Source: Frischella perrara
Lineage (GTDB): Bacteria; Pseudomonadota; Gammaproteobacteria; Enterobacterales; Orbaceae
DNA length: 64,000 nt
Direction of reading: 5' to 3'
NCBI RefSeq assembly: GCF_000807275.1
Contig: NZ_CP009056.1
Location: forward strand, 1,923,192-1,987,191
Shown: one piece after another, positions 40,663-50,435 of the stretch
How positions within the stretch are numbered: the stretch's first letter is position 1
How the letters are laid out: each line of letters starts with the position of its first letter
The notes under the pieces: model-generated
The model's input: the letters and a program-made list of their open reading frames with translations, nothing else
Database searches by the model: none
Told to the model about the DNA's origin: nothing
Made by a program: the position numbers and the translations under genes

Positions 40663-41886
40663 TTACTTATTTTTATTTGCTTCATTTAATGCTCTGATAC
40701 GTGAAGAAAGCGAGAACAAACGGATAAATCCACCAGCATGACTATGATCATAAACTTCATCTTCACCAAATGTCGCAAATTCTTCATTGTATAGACTATA
40801 TGGTGATTTCTTTTGAATCGCTGTTGCATTACCTTTATATAACTTAACAACAACTTCACCATTCATATTTTCTGCCAATACTTCAGCTGCAGCTTGTATA
40901 GAACGGCGGAATGGTGCAAACCAACGACCATCATACACGACGTAAGACATTTCTAATCCAAGTTGTTCACGCCACTTAAAGCTATCACGATCTAATACTA
41001 ATTGTTCAAGCCCACGTAATGCCGTCATTATAATTGTCCCACCTGGTGTTTCATAGCAACCACGTGATTTAATACCAACTAAACGATTTTCGATAATATC
41101 TACACGCCCTACACCATGCTTAGCACCAATTTTATTTAGTTCAGCAACACAATGATATGGTGATAATACTTTACCATTAACTGAAATTACCTCTCCCTTG
41201 TCAATGCCAATTGTAACGAGTTCGGCTTCATCAGGTGCATCTTCTGGCGCCACTGTCCAAGCCCAACAATCAGCATTTGCTTGATTCCAAGTACTTTCTA
41301 ATACGCCACCTTCTGTTGAAATATGCCATGCATTTTCATCACGGCTATAAATTTTTTCAACCGTTGCTGTCGTTGGAATATTTCGTTGTTTTAAATAATC
41401 AATAAGCGCTTCGCGTGAACGCAAGTTCCATTCCCGCCATGGTGCTATAACTTTTAATTGCGGAGCTAATGCCGTATACGTTGTTTCAAAACGGACTTGA
41501 TCATTACCTTTACCCGTCGCACCATGACATAGCGCATCTGCACCGACTTCTAAAGCATATTCAACTTGTGCTTTTGCAATGATCGGTCTAGCCATAGAGG
41601 TCCCAAGATAATAAGTTCCCTCATAAAGCGCACCTGTTTTAAGCACCGGATAAACATAATCTTTAACAAATTCTTCACGCAAATCAACAACTCGACAAGC
41701 CACCGCACCTGATGCTTTGGCTTTTTTCTCTACATCAATTAATTCATTTTGATCTTGACCAACGTTAGCTACAAAAGCATATACCTCGCAACCTGAATAA
41801 TTTTCTTTTAACCATGGGATAATAGCTGATGTATCTAAACCACCTGAATAAGCTAAAACAACTTTTTTAATTCCACTTTGTTTCAT
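40663..41886 (-). CDS. argG: Argininosuccinate synthase
   Basis: ATP-dependent condensation of citrulline and aspartate. The PP-loop is [17 protein letters not shown], and [13 protein letters not shown] and the second block with [13 protein letters not shown] follow. The 407-residue length is that of the widespread type 1 form, shorter than the 447-residue E. coli K-12 enzyme. AAAGGG precedes the ATG. argG sits inside the argCB-H cluster here. Confidence 0.97.
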   Translation of the reverse strand: MKQSGIKKVVLAYSGGLDTSAIIPWLKENYSGCEVYAFVANVGQDQNELIDVEKKAKASGAVACRVVDLREEFVKDYVYPVLKTGALYEGTYYLGTSMARPIIAKAQVEYALEVGADALCHGATGKGNDQVRFETTYTALAPQLKVIAPWREWNLRSREALIDYLKQRNIPTTATVEKIYSRDENAWHISTEGGVLESTWNQANADCWAWTVAPEDAPDEAELVTIGIDKGEVISVNGKVLSPYHCVAELNKIGAKHGVGRVDIIENRLVGIKSRGCYETPGGTIIMTALRGLEQLVLDRDSFKWREQLGLEMSYVVYDGRWFAPFRRSIQAAAEVLAENMNGEVVVKLYKGNATAIQKKSPYSLYNEEFATFGEDEVYDHSHAGGFIRLFSLSSRIRALNEANKNK

Positions 41887-41899
41887 GTTATACCCTTTA

Positions 41900-41913
41900 T
41901 GAATTTATATGCA
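41900..41913 (-). promoter_or_regulatory. Possible single ARG box before argG
   Basis: The plus strand reads TGAATTTATATGCA, one mismatch from the ArgR core consensus TGAATWWWWATTCA. It lies only 14 bases before the argG ATG, and I find no second box at the usual 21-bp step, so it may be fortuitous. Confidence 0.3.
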
Positions 41914-42047
41914 CTTGGCGATCTTATTTAGTTATGTAAAATCGCATTGAAATTTCACTTATTTGACCAAGCTTACCGCTCAGATGTTACTTCCTTTATA
42001 TCTAAACTTAAAAAGTACTAATGTTTAAATACTCTATGACAGCACAT

Positions 42048-42821
42048 TTAAACTTTAAGTGTTGTACCAATTGATTTACCATTAAATAAATCAATTAATT
42101 GATTACTTTCTTTCCAACTGGTAATGTGAATAGGTTTACCTAACATTGTTGCAGCCTCAAATACTGATTGCACTTTAACGACCATTCCACCTCGAATTAC
42201 ACCTTGATCAATTAACTTATTAGCTTGTTCATACGTTAATACATCTATACGTTGATTATTTTCATCTAAAACACCGTCAACATCCGCAAGCAATACTAAA
42301 TCAGCATTTACCGTTTTGGCGATCGCTACAGCTGCATGATCAGCATTAACATTCATTAAATGCCCTTCAGCTGTAATGCCAATTGAGCTAATAATTGGTA
42401 AATATTCTTGTGAAAGTAATAAATTAAGTAACGTAGGATCACCCGCTGTGGCATCGCCAACGCAACCTAATTCAGGTGATAACTGTTTTACTGTCACACT
42501 GTTACCATCAGCTAAAGATATTCCAATACCTAGTAAATGATGTTTATATGCCTGAGCAAGTAATGCTTTATTTGCACTACCGGATAATGCACCCACAATG
42601 ACATCAATTTGATCGCTCGGTGTAACTCTTAAACCATTACGACGTACAACGGGTAAGGCTAACCTATTCATCAAGTCATCGACTAAACACCCACCACCAT
42701 GAACAATAATTAATGGTCGATGTTGTTGCGCCTTATAGGTACTTATTACAGCAAATAAATCTTCTAAAGCTTGCTTATTATCAAGTATGACACCACCTAA
42801 TTTTATGACCAAGGGATTCAT
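42048..42821 (-). CDS. argB: N-acetylglutamate kinase
   Basis: Second step of arginine synthesis, an amino-acid-kinase fold. Phosphate-binding glycines are in [13 protein letters not shown] and [23 protein letters not shown] and GGMVVKVQ are typical of the family. Length 257, as in E. coli. It follows argC by 15 bases. Confidence 0.97.
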   Translation of the reverse strand: MNPLVIKLGGVILDNKQALEDLFAVISTYKAQQHRPLIIVHGGGCLVDDLMNRLALPVVRRNGLRVTPSDQIDVIVGALSGSANKALLAQAYKHHLLGIGISLADGNSVTVKQLSPELGCVGDATAGDPTLLNLLLSQEYLPIISSIGITAEGHLMNVNADHAAVAIAKTVNADLVLLADVDGVLDENNQRIDVLTYEQANKLIDQGVIRGGMVVKVQSVFEAATMLGKPIHITSWKESNQLIDLFNGKSIGTTLKV

Positions 42822-42836
42822 AATTTACACCTTATG

Positions 42837-43847
42837 TTAAATCAATGACGTCGTTTCATTAAATCCAAAACGAATATTCATGCACTGCATCGCTTGAGCC
42901 GCAGCTCCTTTTAATAAATTATCCTCAACTGAAATCATAATTAAATGATCGTCCTTGAGTACAAAACCAATATCACAATATGGCAAACCTTCGACTGATT
43001 TTAAAGAAGGCCAATCTTTTTGATAAATACGAACTAGCGGTTTATTCTTATAATATTTATTTAACGCATTCAAGATATCATCGGCAATAACACCTTGCTT
43101 AACTCGACAAGTTATCGTGGCATGAATACCTCGTTTAAAGTTACCCAAATGAGGAGTAAAAATGACTTGCTGATCTAAATGGTAGGCGATTTCAGGTTGA
43201 TGACGATGTGCAAATAAACTATAAGCATGAATGCTGACTTCACAAAAATGGTTTTTTAAAGACGCTTTTCGCCCGGCACCACTAACACCACTAATTGCAT
43301 TAATTACCGGCCAATAAGCAGGATCTAATAAACCTTCAGTAATCATAGGTTTTAATGGTAATTGGGCTGCTGTAGGATAACAGCCAGGTACAGCAATTAA
43401 TTGCGCATTTTTGATAGCATTATCATTCCATTCTGCCAAGCCATAGACTGCTTTATCTAACCAATGTTTATATTGGTGAGTAAATCCATAATATTGTGTA
43501 TAAAAATCAGCCAGATTCACGCGGAAGGCACCTGACAAATCAAAGACAATACATCCTTTATCTAGGAAATAAGGTGCTAAATCATGACTTACCACATGCT
43601 CAGTAGCTAAAAACACAATATCAACATTCTCAATTATTGAAGAGTAATCACTCGTCGCTATTAAAGGAAGATCAACGACCCCTTTAAGCTGAGGATATAG
43701 ATCATAATCCGAAATCAATTTCCCCGCATCAAGGCTATTTCCCGAAACTGTTAATGCTGCTATTTCAACCTGAGGATGCTTACTTAAATAATAAGCAAGC
43801 TGGGCACCTGCATAACCACTAGCTCCAACAATTAATGCCTTTAACAT
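42837..43847 (-). CDS. argC: N-acetyl-gamma-glutamyl-phosphate reductase
   Basis: Third step of arginine synthesis. The N-terminal NADP loop is [18 protein letters not shown], and the catalytic cysteine is in [17 protein letters not shown]. Length 336. It is the first gene of argC-argB-argG-argH, downstream of paired ARG boxes. argE, divergent from argC in E. coli, is not here; the Rhs array occupies that side. Confidence 0.97.
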   Translation of the reverse strand: MLKALIVGASGYAGAQLAYYLSKHPQVEIAALTVSGNSLDAGKLISDYDLYPQLKGVVDLPLIATSDYSSIIENVDIVFLATEHVVSHDLAPYFLDKGCIVFDLSGAFRVNLADFYTQYYGFTHQYKHWLDKAVYGLAEWNDNAIKNAQLIAVPGCYPTAAQLPLKPMITEGLLDPAYWPVINAISGVSGAGRKASLKNHFCEVSIHAYSLFAHRHQPEIAYHLDQQVIFTPHLGNFKRGIHATITCRVKQGVIADDILNALNKYYKNKPLVRIYQKDWPSLKSVEGLPYCDIGFVLKDDHLIMISVEDNLLKGAAAQAMQCMNIRFGFNETTSLI

Positions 43848-43884
43848 CTTTATCCTTATTATTTTTAGCTATTTAATGAACACT

Positions 43885-43913
43885 AGAATAATCGATTTTA
43901 TTCATCATTTCAA
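43885..43913 (-). promoter_or_regulatory. Candidate argC promoter
   Basis: TTGAAA (43908-43913) and TATTCT (43885-43890) on the minus strand at 17-bp spacing, about 40 bases before argC. An alternative TTCATT/TATAAA pair, also at 17 bp, lies inside the ARG boxes and would be directly blocked by ArgR. Confidence 0.5.
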
Positions 43914-43921
43914 CATTAAAG

Positions 43922-43956
43922 TGAATTATTATGCATTTATAATGAATTTTTATTTA
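43922..43956. promoter_or_regulatory. Paired ARG boxes (ArgR operator) upstream of argC
   Basis: TGAATTATTATGCA at 43922 and TGAATTTTTATTTA at 43943 each differ by one base from the ArgR core TGAATWWWWATTCA. They start 21 bp apart, the standard two-box spacing (18-bp boxes with a 3-bp gap). This makes ArgR repression of argCBGH very likely. Confidence 0.8.
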
Positions 43957-44025
43957 TTAATGAATATTAAGAATTAAATTATTTTGAATAGAATCCTAAT
44001 AATTAAGGTTAAGACATATTTTGCT

Positions 44026-45552
44026 TTATAAGGTTATTAATATAAGAATGATCATGAGTTTCTTGAGTAAAGCATCATAACTACAAATATTGTTTGTTAT
44101 AGAATAGCGAATTTGTTGTTGCTCATTGGCTTCACCACTTAACCGCATTCCCTGCCAACTAAAATCGGTGCCTGTTGTGGTATATCGCTGACTATATTTA
44201 TCATAATGCTCCGTCGTCTTATTAATTCGTCGACCCAGCGCATCATATTGGTATCGGGTGATTGAGCGGTGTTGTAAACTCTCAACCCTCGCTTCTATAA
44301 GTTGATGTTCATGGTTATAACTGAACCACTGCGTGATGTTTTCAGCCGGTCGTTGCCGTTTAATCAGTCGACCAAAACCATCATAATCGTAGTGATAACC
44401 ATTGTATTGTCGCAACTGATTCGCCCGGCATACGTCACCTTGCTCATTGAATAAATTACCTGCCGGGTCATATACAAAATGCTGCTGGTCTGTATATTCA
44501 CGCTGCATCACCACTTGTTGCGCTGCATCATACTCATAACGTTGACTGTAACGAGCTCTACTATCTAGCGTTTGTGCTGGATAGTTACCGTAACCGTTAA
44601 CTTGTTGTATTAAATTCCCCACTTTGTCATAGTCAAAGCGTTTGTCTATCAGCGGTAATGCATGACTACCTAAATCATTAAATGCCGTGCGTTTACTAGT
44701 CATTTGCCCCAAAGCATCAAACGTGATGCGCTGGGTCAGTTTACCTTGTCGACGACTAATCTCACGATGTAACCGGTCTCGCTCATACTCTGCAATATCA
44801 TACATGGCTGTCGGCGTCTTAAAGTTCAATTGACTTAAGTGACCCGAGCCATAATAGAGGTATCCTAACTGATTACCATCCGGTAAAGTGTGATTGATGA
44901 CATTACCTAATGCATCATAGCTGTATTGGTGTAAACCTTCATGATTTTGTTCTGCGATGAGTAATCCTAATTCGTCAGTAGTGAAGCTTAGAGTCTGTTG
45001 TTTATCGGCACTGACCGTTTGCCCCGCTAATTGTGCAGTAGCCCAATCGTATAATTCACTGCGTGTTAGCGTGGCTTGGTTCGGTTGATAGTGATATTCA
45101 GTGACATAATCTGGACTACGACGACGAGTTAGTCGTCCTATACTGTCATACTGGTAATCATAGATAATTGGATTAAAGTGTGATTCCTGATGGTTTTCAG
45201 ACTCAAAATGCAGATTGTGTGGATAATGATATTGGCGAATTACCCGTCCTAATCGGTCATAATCATAACATTTACGTTGTCCGGTTAAGTCAGTTGAACT
45301 GATTAACTGATGATTGATATCATAACTAAAACGGTATGCTTCATCCTTCTCATTGTACAGTGCCACCAAACGCCCAAATCCGTCATAGTGGTAGCGAAGG
45401 CGTTTATTGTCAGGGGATAATCTTTCTTGTAACTGTCCGCGTCCGTTATAATGATACCTAGTCACCGTGCCATCAAAATCGTGTACTGCTTTCACTAAGC
45501 CAGCTTGATTATAAATGTACTGTTGACAACTACCATCCACCCGCTCAATCAT
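44026..45552 (-). pseudogene. Orphan Rhs core copy 3, truncated at both ends
   Basis: The open frame from MIERVDGSCQQYIYNQ runs through the YD-repeat core, nearly identical to the same part of the full-length Rhs (50679-55499). It stops matching after SGEANEQQQIRY near base 44103. There an unrelated short tail (SITNNICSYDALLKK) replaces the rest of the core, the DPWGL cleavage motif and any toxin. At the 5' side the core is missing everything before MIERVDG, and there is no ribosome-binding site. It is best read as a silent recombination remnant that marks the left edge of the Rhs array, next to argC. Confidence 0.8.
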
Positions 45553-45559
45553 GGTGAGA

Positions 45560-45722
45560 CGATTGACGGTTGGTCATTGTGATTATCCAGTGCATCCACT
45601 TCTTCAATAGGGGTACAATATTTGCGCTAACACCGTTTTAAAAAGTAAAAGTTAATCACAATGTACTTTGATAATCTATAATCTGACTTTGGAAACTACT
45701 CCATTTTTAACTTGGTTTTTTA
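45560..45722 (-). repeat. Post-immunity scar repeat, copy C
   Basis: One of three ~140-160-base near-identical blocks that follow each immunity gene. Read on the minus strand it starts at the immunity stop and runs through CAAAGTACATTGTGATTAAC and AAAACGGTGTTAGCGCAAA-type sequence. It ends in a stretch encoding IEEVDALDNH, a piece of the Rhs core displaced from its normal position, and then joins core copy 3 at the codons before MIERVDG. The core normally between VDALGNH and RLTMIERVDG (about 170 bases) is missing. Confidence 0.75.
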
Positions 45723-46394
45723 TGAGGCAGTTAAATATTTATAAAATAAAATAAGATCACCATCAGGATTATTTTTCGCTAAAAAAGAATTATATTTTTC
45801 ATCCAATTCAATAATTCGGTTTTGCTTTTTCAAAAGGTACAGAGCGGGATAGTATGTATTATCAATAATCCATTGTTCTGGATTAGATTGAATATTTGAA
45901 AACCATTTTTCTGCAAATAAAACACTTTGCACTAGTTGCGCTTTCCAATTAGGGATTTCATTAATATCATTAAAGGCTGTAACCCAAATAGAAAATCGAT
46001 CATTAAAATCAGTCAAAGATTCATTTTCCTCTTTAAAATAACGCCAATCTGTTAACATCCTTAAGCAAAAATTACTAACCCTTGATTTTATTATTTTTTC
46101 TATTAAATTTTTATCGAAATTTTCTGGATGAATATAATTCTCATCTAACCATACTTTTTCAAGAACTTTATTAACTTCTTTCATAAATGGTTTATTCAAT
46201 AAATTTAGGAGTAAATGTAGTGAAAAATAGCCCTTCCTTTTCGAAAGACGTATTTCATATTGATATATATTTTTAGTGTTACTATCATGAAATTCAAATA
46301 TATTTTTCTTTTGCACAAATCCTTTTTGTTCAAACAAGGGCCCAATTACTTTAGCTATATCTAATATAACTTCATCTTTTGTTGTCTTATTCAT
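45720..46394 (-). CDS. Putative Rhs immunity protein (paralogue 3)
   Basis: A 224-residue cytoplasmic protein, with no signal or membrane segment, nearly identical over much of its length to the products at 46665-47339 and 49761-50435. I start it at ATG 46394 (MNKTTKDEVILD), which aligns with its paralogues and has GGAAG eight bases upstream; the longer frame from 46409 adds five codons. The shared blocks are AKVIGPLFEQKGFVQKKNIF, LSKRKGYFSLHL, NWKAQLVQSVLF and a C-terminal FYKYLTAS. I do not recognise the family; the GF..KKN..F opening is loosely like DUF4304-type proteins. Position directly after toxin tips is the basis for calling it immunity. Its partner tip is reduced to ~39 codons. Confidence 0.65.
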   Translation of the reverse strand: MNKTTKDEVILDIAKVIGPLFEQKGFVQKKNIFEFHDSNTKNIYQYEIRLSKRKGYFSLHLLLNLLNKPFMKEVNKVLEKVWLDENYIHPENFDKNLIEKIIKSRVSNFCLRMLTDWRYFKEENESLTDFNDRFSIWVTAFNDINEIPNWKAQLVQSVLFAEKWFSNIQSNPEQWIIDNTYYPALYLLKKQNRIIELDEKYNSFLAKNNPDGDLILFYKYLTAS

Positions 46395-46396
46395 TT

Positions 46397-46516
46397 TCAT
46401 AACTTCCATAATGGTACTTGTGTTTCACTGTTGATGATACCAGTTGTTTTCGTAGTAGAAAGAGACGTGCCATCAATTTTAGTTGGCGCCTTCTTCCAAA
46501 ATTCACCCTTTCCAAA
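46397..46516 (-). pseudogene. Remnant of a third Rhs toxin tip (about 39 codons)
   Basis: The frame FGKGEFWKKAPTKIDG, SLSTTKTTGII and so on ends with TGA, and the start codon of immunity gene 3 overlaps its last codons. It aligns with the end of the intact tips (IFGKNAPYDIYGKTL, IFGKNAPPDKNGISLGSTK), including the shared FGK, AP, G.SL and TK positions. The upstream part, including the catalytic residues, is gone. Instead it joins a core fragment encoding EEVDALGNHIYYS at 46517-46560. Confidence 0.7.
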
Positions 46517-46664
46517 TCGAATAGTAAATATGATTACCCAGCGCATCCACTTCTTCAATAGTGGTCATAATATTTGTGCTAACACCGGTTTAAAAAGTAA
46601 AAGTTAATCACAAAGTACTTTGATAATCTATCATCTGGAAGCTACTCCATTTTTAACTTGGTTT
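46517..46664 (-). repeat. Post-immunity scar repeat, copy B, with core fragment
   Basis: The second copy of the block that follows each immunity gene. It again ends in Rhs-core codons (IEEVDALGNH), but here these run straight into the third toxin-tip remnant instead of a core copy. Confidence 0.75.
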
Positions 46665-47339
46665 TTATGAGGTAGTTAAATATTTATAAAATAAAATAAG
46701 TTCATCATCAGAGCTATTTTTCGCTAACAAATAACTATATTTTTCATTTAATTTGATAATTCTGTTTTGTTTTTTCAAAAGGTATAAAGCAGGATAATAT
46801 GTTTTATTAATAATCCATTGTTCCGGATTAGATTGAATATCCAAAACCCATTTTTCAGTAAATAAAACACTTTGCACTAGTTGCGCTTTCCAATTAGGGA
46901 TTTCATTAATATCATCAAAGACACACATCCAAATAGAAAATCGATCCCTAAAGTCAGACAAAGATTCATTTTCCTCTTTAAAACCGCGCCAATCAGCTAA
47001 CATTCCTAATCTAAAATTGCTAAGCCTTGATTTTATTGCACTTTTTTTTGATTTATCGTCCCAACCTTCAAGATAATCATAATCTTTATCTAATAATACC
47101 TTTTTAAGTACTTCATTTACTTCTTTCATAAATGGTTTATTAAATAAATTTAGGTGTAAATGTAGTGAAAAATAGCCCTTCCTTTTCGAAAGACATATTT
47201 CATATTGATATATATTGTTAGTGTTACTATCATGAAATTCAAATTTGTTTTTCTTTTGCACAAATCCTTTTTTTTCAAACAAAGGCCCAATTACTTTAGC
47301 CATATCTAATATAACTTCATCTTTTGTTATTTTAACCAT
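46665..47339 (-). CDS. Putative Rhs immunity protein (paralogue 2)
   Basis: A 224-residue paralogue of the other two immunity proteins, diverging mainly around residues 75-105 (LLDKDYDYLEGWDDKSKKSA). Its ATG lies inside the last codons of the orphan toxin tip (13-base overlap) and uses an AGAGGAATTA ribosome-binding site embedded in the toxin's PEELAEW codons. Toxin and immunity are therefore translationally linked. It is the one immunity gene that still has a complete cognate-position tip, so the pairing is strong. No known family recognised. Confidence 0.72.
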   Translation of the reverse strand: MVKITKDEVILDMAKVIGPLFEKKGFVQKKNKFEFHDSNTNNIYQYEICLSKRKGYFSLHLHLNLFNKPFMKEVNEVLKKVLLDKDYDYLEGWDDKSKKSAIKSRLSNFRLGMLADWRGFKEENESLSDFRDRFSIWMCVFDDINEIPNWKAQLVQSVLFTEKWVLDIQSNPEQWIINKTYYPALYLLKKQNRIIKLNEKYSYLLAKNSSDDELILFYKYLTTS

Positions 47340-49600
47340 TCTGCTAATTCCTCTGGTGATACTTCTATTACTTTAGTGTTGATACCTTTTGTACCTTTAT
47401 TAGCAAGTGTCTTTCCATATATATCATATGGCGCATTTTTGCCAAATATTACGTTATTTTCGCCAATTTTGCCCCTTTTAATTGCTTTATCTTTTGCCTT
47501 TTGAAGCGCTGATCTCGTAGCACCATTATATTTAACCTCGATAGCTGTTATTTTCCCTGTATTTAAATCTTGAACAAGAATATCAATATATCGCCCTCTA
47601 CCTAGACCCGGAGTTTTTACATAAACTTGAGTATCCAAAACTTGAATATTAGATTTTTTACCTAGTTTTTCTGCAATATATTTTTCAGCGTTTTTCCCAT
47701 TAATCCTATTATCAGCTAATTGCTCTGGGCTACACTTCAATCCCCACGGGTCAATCCAAGAGAGTGTATTAGGCGCATATTGGTATAGATTAATCCCGCC
47801 TGCCAGACCTATCGGGTCTTGTTGGGTAAATCGTCCGCAGTTGGGATCATAATAACGCAATGTGTTGTAATGTAAACCCGTTTCTTGGTCATAATATTGC
47901 CCCGCAAAACGCAAGTTTTGCTCTGTCTTATCTGAACTATACCACCGGTCTCGATTGCGTTGGTGTTTCAATTGCCCAAATAACGTATATTCCCCTAACC
48001 AAATTATTTCACCTTCCTCATTAGTTAGCTCCGTCGGTAAGCTGTTAGCTAACGTATGAAAATACTCAATCTGGTAGTGAACATCTGATGTCTTAGGGTG
48101 ACGGTCACTTATCGCTCTGGCAATTGGCTCATAATCTTGTCCATTATAAAGATAGCGAATTTGTTGTTGCTCATTGGCTTCACCACTTAACCGCATTCCC
48201 TGCCAACTAAAATCGGTGCCTGTTGTGGTATACCGCTGACTATATTTATCGTAATGCTCCGTCGTCTTATTAATTCGTCGACCTAGCGCATCATATTGGT
48301 AGCGGGTGATTGAGCGGTGTTGTAAACTCTCAACCCTCGCTTCTATAAGTTGATGTTCATGATTATAACTGAACCACTGCGTGATATTTTCAGCCGGTCG
48401 TTGCCGTTTAATCAGTCGACCAAAACCATCATAATCGTAGTGGTAACCATTGTATTGTCGCAACTGATTCGCCCGGCACACGTCACCTTGCTCATTGAAT
48501 AAATTACCTGCCGGGTCATATACAAAATGCTGCTGGTCTGTATATTCACGCTGCATCACCACCTGTTGTGCTGCATCATACTCATAACGTTGACTGTAAC
48601 GGGCTCTGCTATCTAGCGTCTGTGCCGGATAGTTACCGTAACCGTTAACTTGTTGTATTAAATTTCCCACTTTGTCATAGTCAAAGCGTTTGTCTATTAG
48701 CGGTAATGCATGACTACCTAAATCATTAAATGCCGTGCGTTTATTGGTCATTCGTCCCAAAGCATCAAACGTGATGCGCTGGGTCAGTTTACCTTGTCGA
48801 CGACTAATCTCACGATGTAACCGGTCTCGCTCATACTCTGCAATATCATATATGGCTGTCGGCGTCTTAAAGTTCAATTGACTTAAGTGACCCGAGCCAT
48901 AATACAGGTATCCTAACTGATTACCATCTGGTAAAGTGTGATTGATTACATTACCTAATGCATCATAGCTGTATTGGTGTAAACCTTCATGATTTTGTTC
49001 TGCGATGAGTAACCCTAATTCATCAGTAGTAAAGCTTAGGGTCTGTTGTTTATCGGCACTGACCGTTTGCCCCGCTAATTGTGCAGTAGCCCAATCGTAT
49101 AATTCACTGCGTGTTAGTGTGGTCTGGTTCGGTTGATAGTGATATTCAGTGACATAATCTGGACTACGACGGCGAGTTAGTCGTCCTATACTGTCATACT
49201 GGTAATCATAGATAATTGGATTAAGGTGTGATTCCTGATGGTATTCAGACTCAAAAGGCAGATTGTGTGGATAATGATATTGGCGAATTACCCGTCCTAA
49301 TCGGTCATAATCATAACATTTACGTTGTCCCGTTAAGTCAGTTGAACTGATTAACTGATGATTGATATCATAACTAAAACGGTATGCTTCATCCTTCTCA
49401 TTGTACAGTGCCACCAAACGCCCAAATCCGTCATAGTGGTAGCGAAGGCGTTTATTGTCAGGGGATAATCTTTCTTGTAACTGTCCACGTCCGTTATGAT
49501 GATACCTAGTCACCGTGCCATCAAAATCGTGTACCGCTTTCACTAAGCCAGCTTGATTATAAATGTACTGTTGACAACTACCATCCACCCGCTCAATCAT
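47327..49600 (-). CDS. Orphan Rhs core copy 2 with complete nuclease-like toxin tip
   Basis: A 757-codon open frame lacking the N-terminal ~60% of a normal Rhs effector: no prePAAR, PAAR, membrane helices or early YD repeats. It begins at MIERVDGSCQQ with no ribosome-binding site and an upstream stop, so it is probably silent until recombined. The YD core runs to the conserved end PNTLSWIDPWGLKC. The last ~130 residues are the tip, with NGKNAEKYIAEKLG, GRYIDILV, ITAIEVKYN and a following Gln, a PD-(D/E)xK-type nuclease pattern (D then ExK). It ends EELAEWLK, overlapping immunity gene 2. Compared with the full-length Rhs tip it is clearly related but divergent in between, as expected of an alternative toxin allele. 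Confidence 0.78.
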   Translation of the reverse strand: MIERVDGSCQQYIYNQAGLVKAVHDFDGTVTRYHHNGRGQLQERLSPDNKRLRYHYDGFGRLVALYNEKDEAYRFSYDINHQLISSTDLTGQRKCYDYDRLGRVIRQYHYPHNLPFESEYHQESHLNPIIYDYQYDSIGRLTRRRSPDYVTEYHYQPNQTTLTRSELYDWATAQLAGQTVSADKQQTLSFTTDELGLLIAEQNHEGLHQYSYDALGNVINHTLPDGNQLGYLYYGSGHLSQLNFKTPTAIYDIAEYERDRLHREISRRQGKLTQRITFDALGRMTNKRTAFNDLGSHALPLIDKRFDYDKVGNLIQQVNGYGNYPAQTLDSRARYSQRYEYDAAQQVVMQREYTDQQHFVYDPAGNLFNEQGDVCRANQLRQYNGYHYDYDGFGRLIKRQRPAENITQWFSYNHEHQLIEARVESLQHRSITRYQYDALGRRINKTTEHYDKYSQRYTTTGTDFSWQGMRLSGEANEQQQIRYLYNGQDYEPIARAISDRHPKTSDVHYQIEYFHTLANSLPTELTNEEGEIIWLGEYTLFGQLKHQRNRDRWYSSDKTEQNLRFAGQYYDQETGLHYNTLRYYDPNCGRFTQQDPIGLAGGINLYQYAPNTLSWIDPWGLKCSPEQLADNRINGKNAEKYIAEKLGKKSNIQVLDTQVYVKTPGLGRGRYIDILVQDLNTGKITAIEVKYNGATRSALQKAKDKAIKRGKIGENNVIFGKNAPYDIYGKTLANKGTKGINTKVIEVSPEELAEWLK

Positions 49601-49615
49601 GGTGAGAAGATTAGC

Positions 49616-49760
49616 GACTGATAAGTGTGGCTATCCAGTGCATCCACTTCTTCAATAGGGTTACAATATTTGCGCTAACACCAGTTTAAAAAGTGAAAGT
49701 TAATCATAAAGTACTTTGATAATTTATCATCTGGAAACTATTCCATTTTTAGCTTAATTT
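49616..49760 (-). repeat. Post-immunity scar repeat, copy A
   Basis: The third copy of the ~140-base block, between immunity gene 1 and orphan core 2. It ends in core codons for EEVDALDSH and then jumps, out of frame, to codons for SVANLLTM just before MIERVDG; the intact gene reads SVANRLTM there. The deletion relative to the intact core is about 170 bases. Confidence 0.75.
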
Positions 49761-50435
49761 TCATGAGGCAGTTAAATACTTATAAAAGAAAATAAGCTCA
49801 TTATTAGATTTATATAGTGTTAAAGAATAATTATATTTTTCATTTAACTCAATAATTCGGTTTTGTTTTTTCAAAAGGTACAAAGCTTGGTATATTGTAT
49901 GGTCAATTATCCATTGTTCCGGATTAGATTGAATATCCGAAACCCATTTTTCAGTAAATAAAACACTTTGCACTAGTTGCGCTTTCCAATTAGGAATTTC
50001 ATTGATATCATCAAAAACAGAAAACCAAATAGAAAATCGATCATTAAAGTCAGACAAAGGTTCTTTTTCCTCTTTGAAATTACGCCAATCAGTTACCATT
50101 CCTAAATTATAATCGCTAAGTCTTATCTTCATTGCGTATTTTATCATTTCATCACTACGGCCATCTAGACGAATAAAATCCTCATCTAACCATACTTTTT
50201 TAGCTACTTTATTCACTTCTTTCATAAATGGTTTATTCAATAATTTTAGGCGTAAATGTAGTGAAAAATAGCCCTTCCTTTTCGAAAGAAGTATTTCATA
50301 TTGATATATATTGTTAGTGTTACTATCATGAAATTCAAATATGTTTTTCTTTTGCACAAAACCTTTTTGTTCAAACAAAGGACCAATTACTTTAGCTATA
50401 TCTAATATAACTTCATCTCTTGTTATCTTAACCAT
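49761..50435 (-). CDS. Putative Rhs immunity protein (paralogue 1)
   Basis: A 224-residue paralogue with MVKITRDEVILDIAKVIGPL at the N-terminus and FYKYLTAS at the end. It is the first complete immunity gene after the full-length Rhs, but a decayed toxin tip (50423-50679) lies between them. Its ribosome-binding site, GAGGA, is in the decayed tip's codons. It is the best candidate for protecting against the intact Rhs toxin, whose own immunity gene is truncated. Cross-protection is inferred from paralogy only. Confidence 0.7.
   Translation of the reverse strand: MVKITRDEVILDIAKVIGPLFEQKGFVQKKNIFEFHDSNTNNIYQYEILLSKRKGYFSLHLRLKLLNKPFMKEVNKVAKKVWLDEDFIRLDGRSDEMIKYAMKIRLSDYNLGMVTDWRNFKEEKEPLSDFNDRFSIWFSVFDDINEIPNWKAQLVQSVLFTEKWVSDIQSNPEQWIIDHTIYQALYLLKKQNRIIELNEKYNYSLTLYKSNNELIFFYKYLTAS

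Noticed and set aside
41943-41960. Second ARG box before argG (TGAAATTTCA)
   Set aside because: The palindrome is only 10 bp and lacks the four-base centre of the ArgR core.
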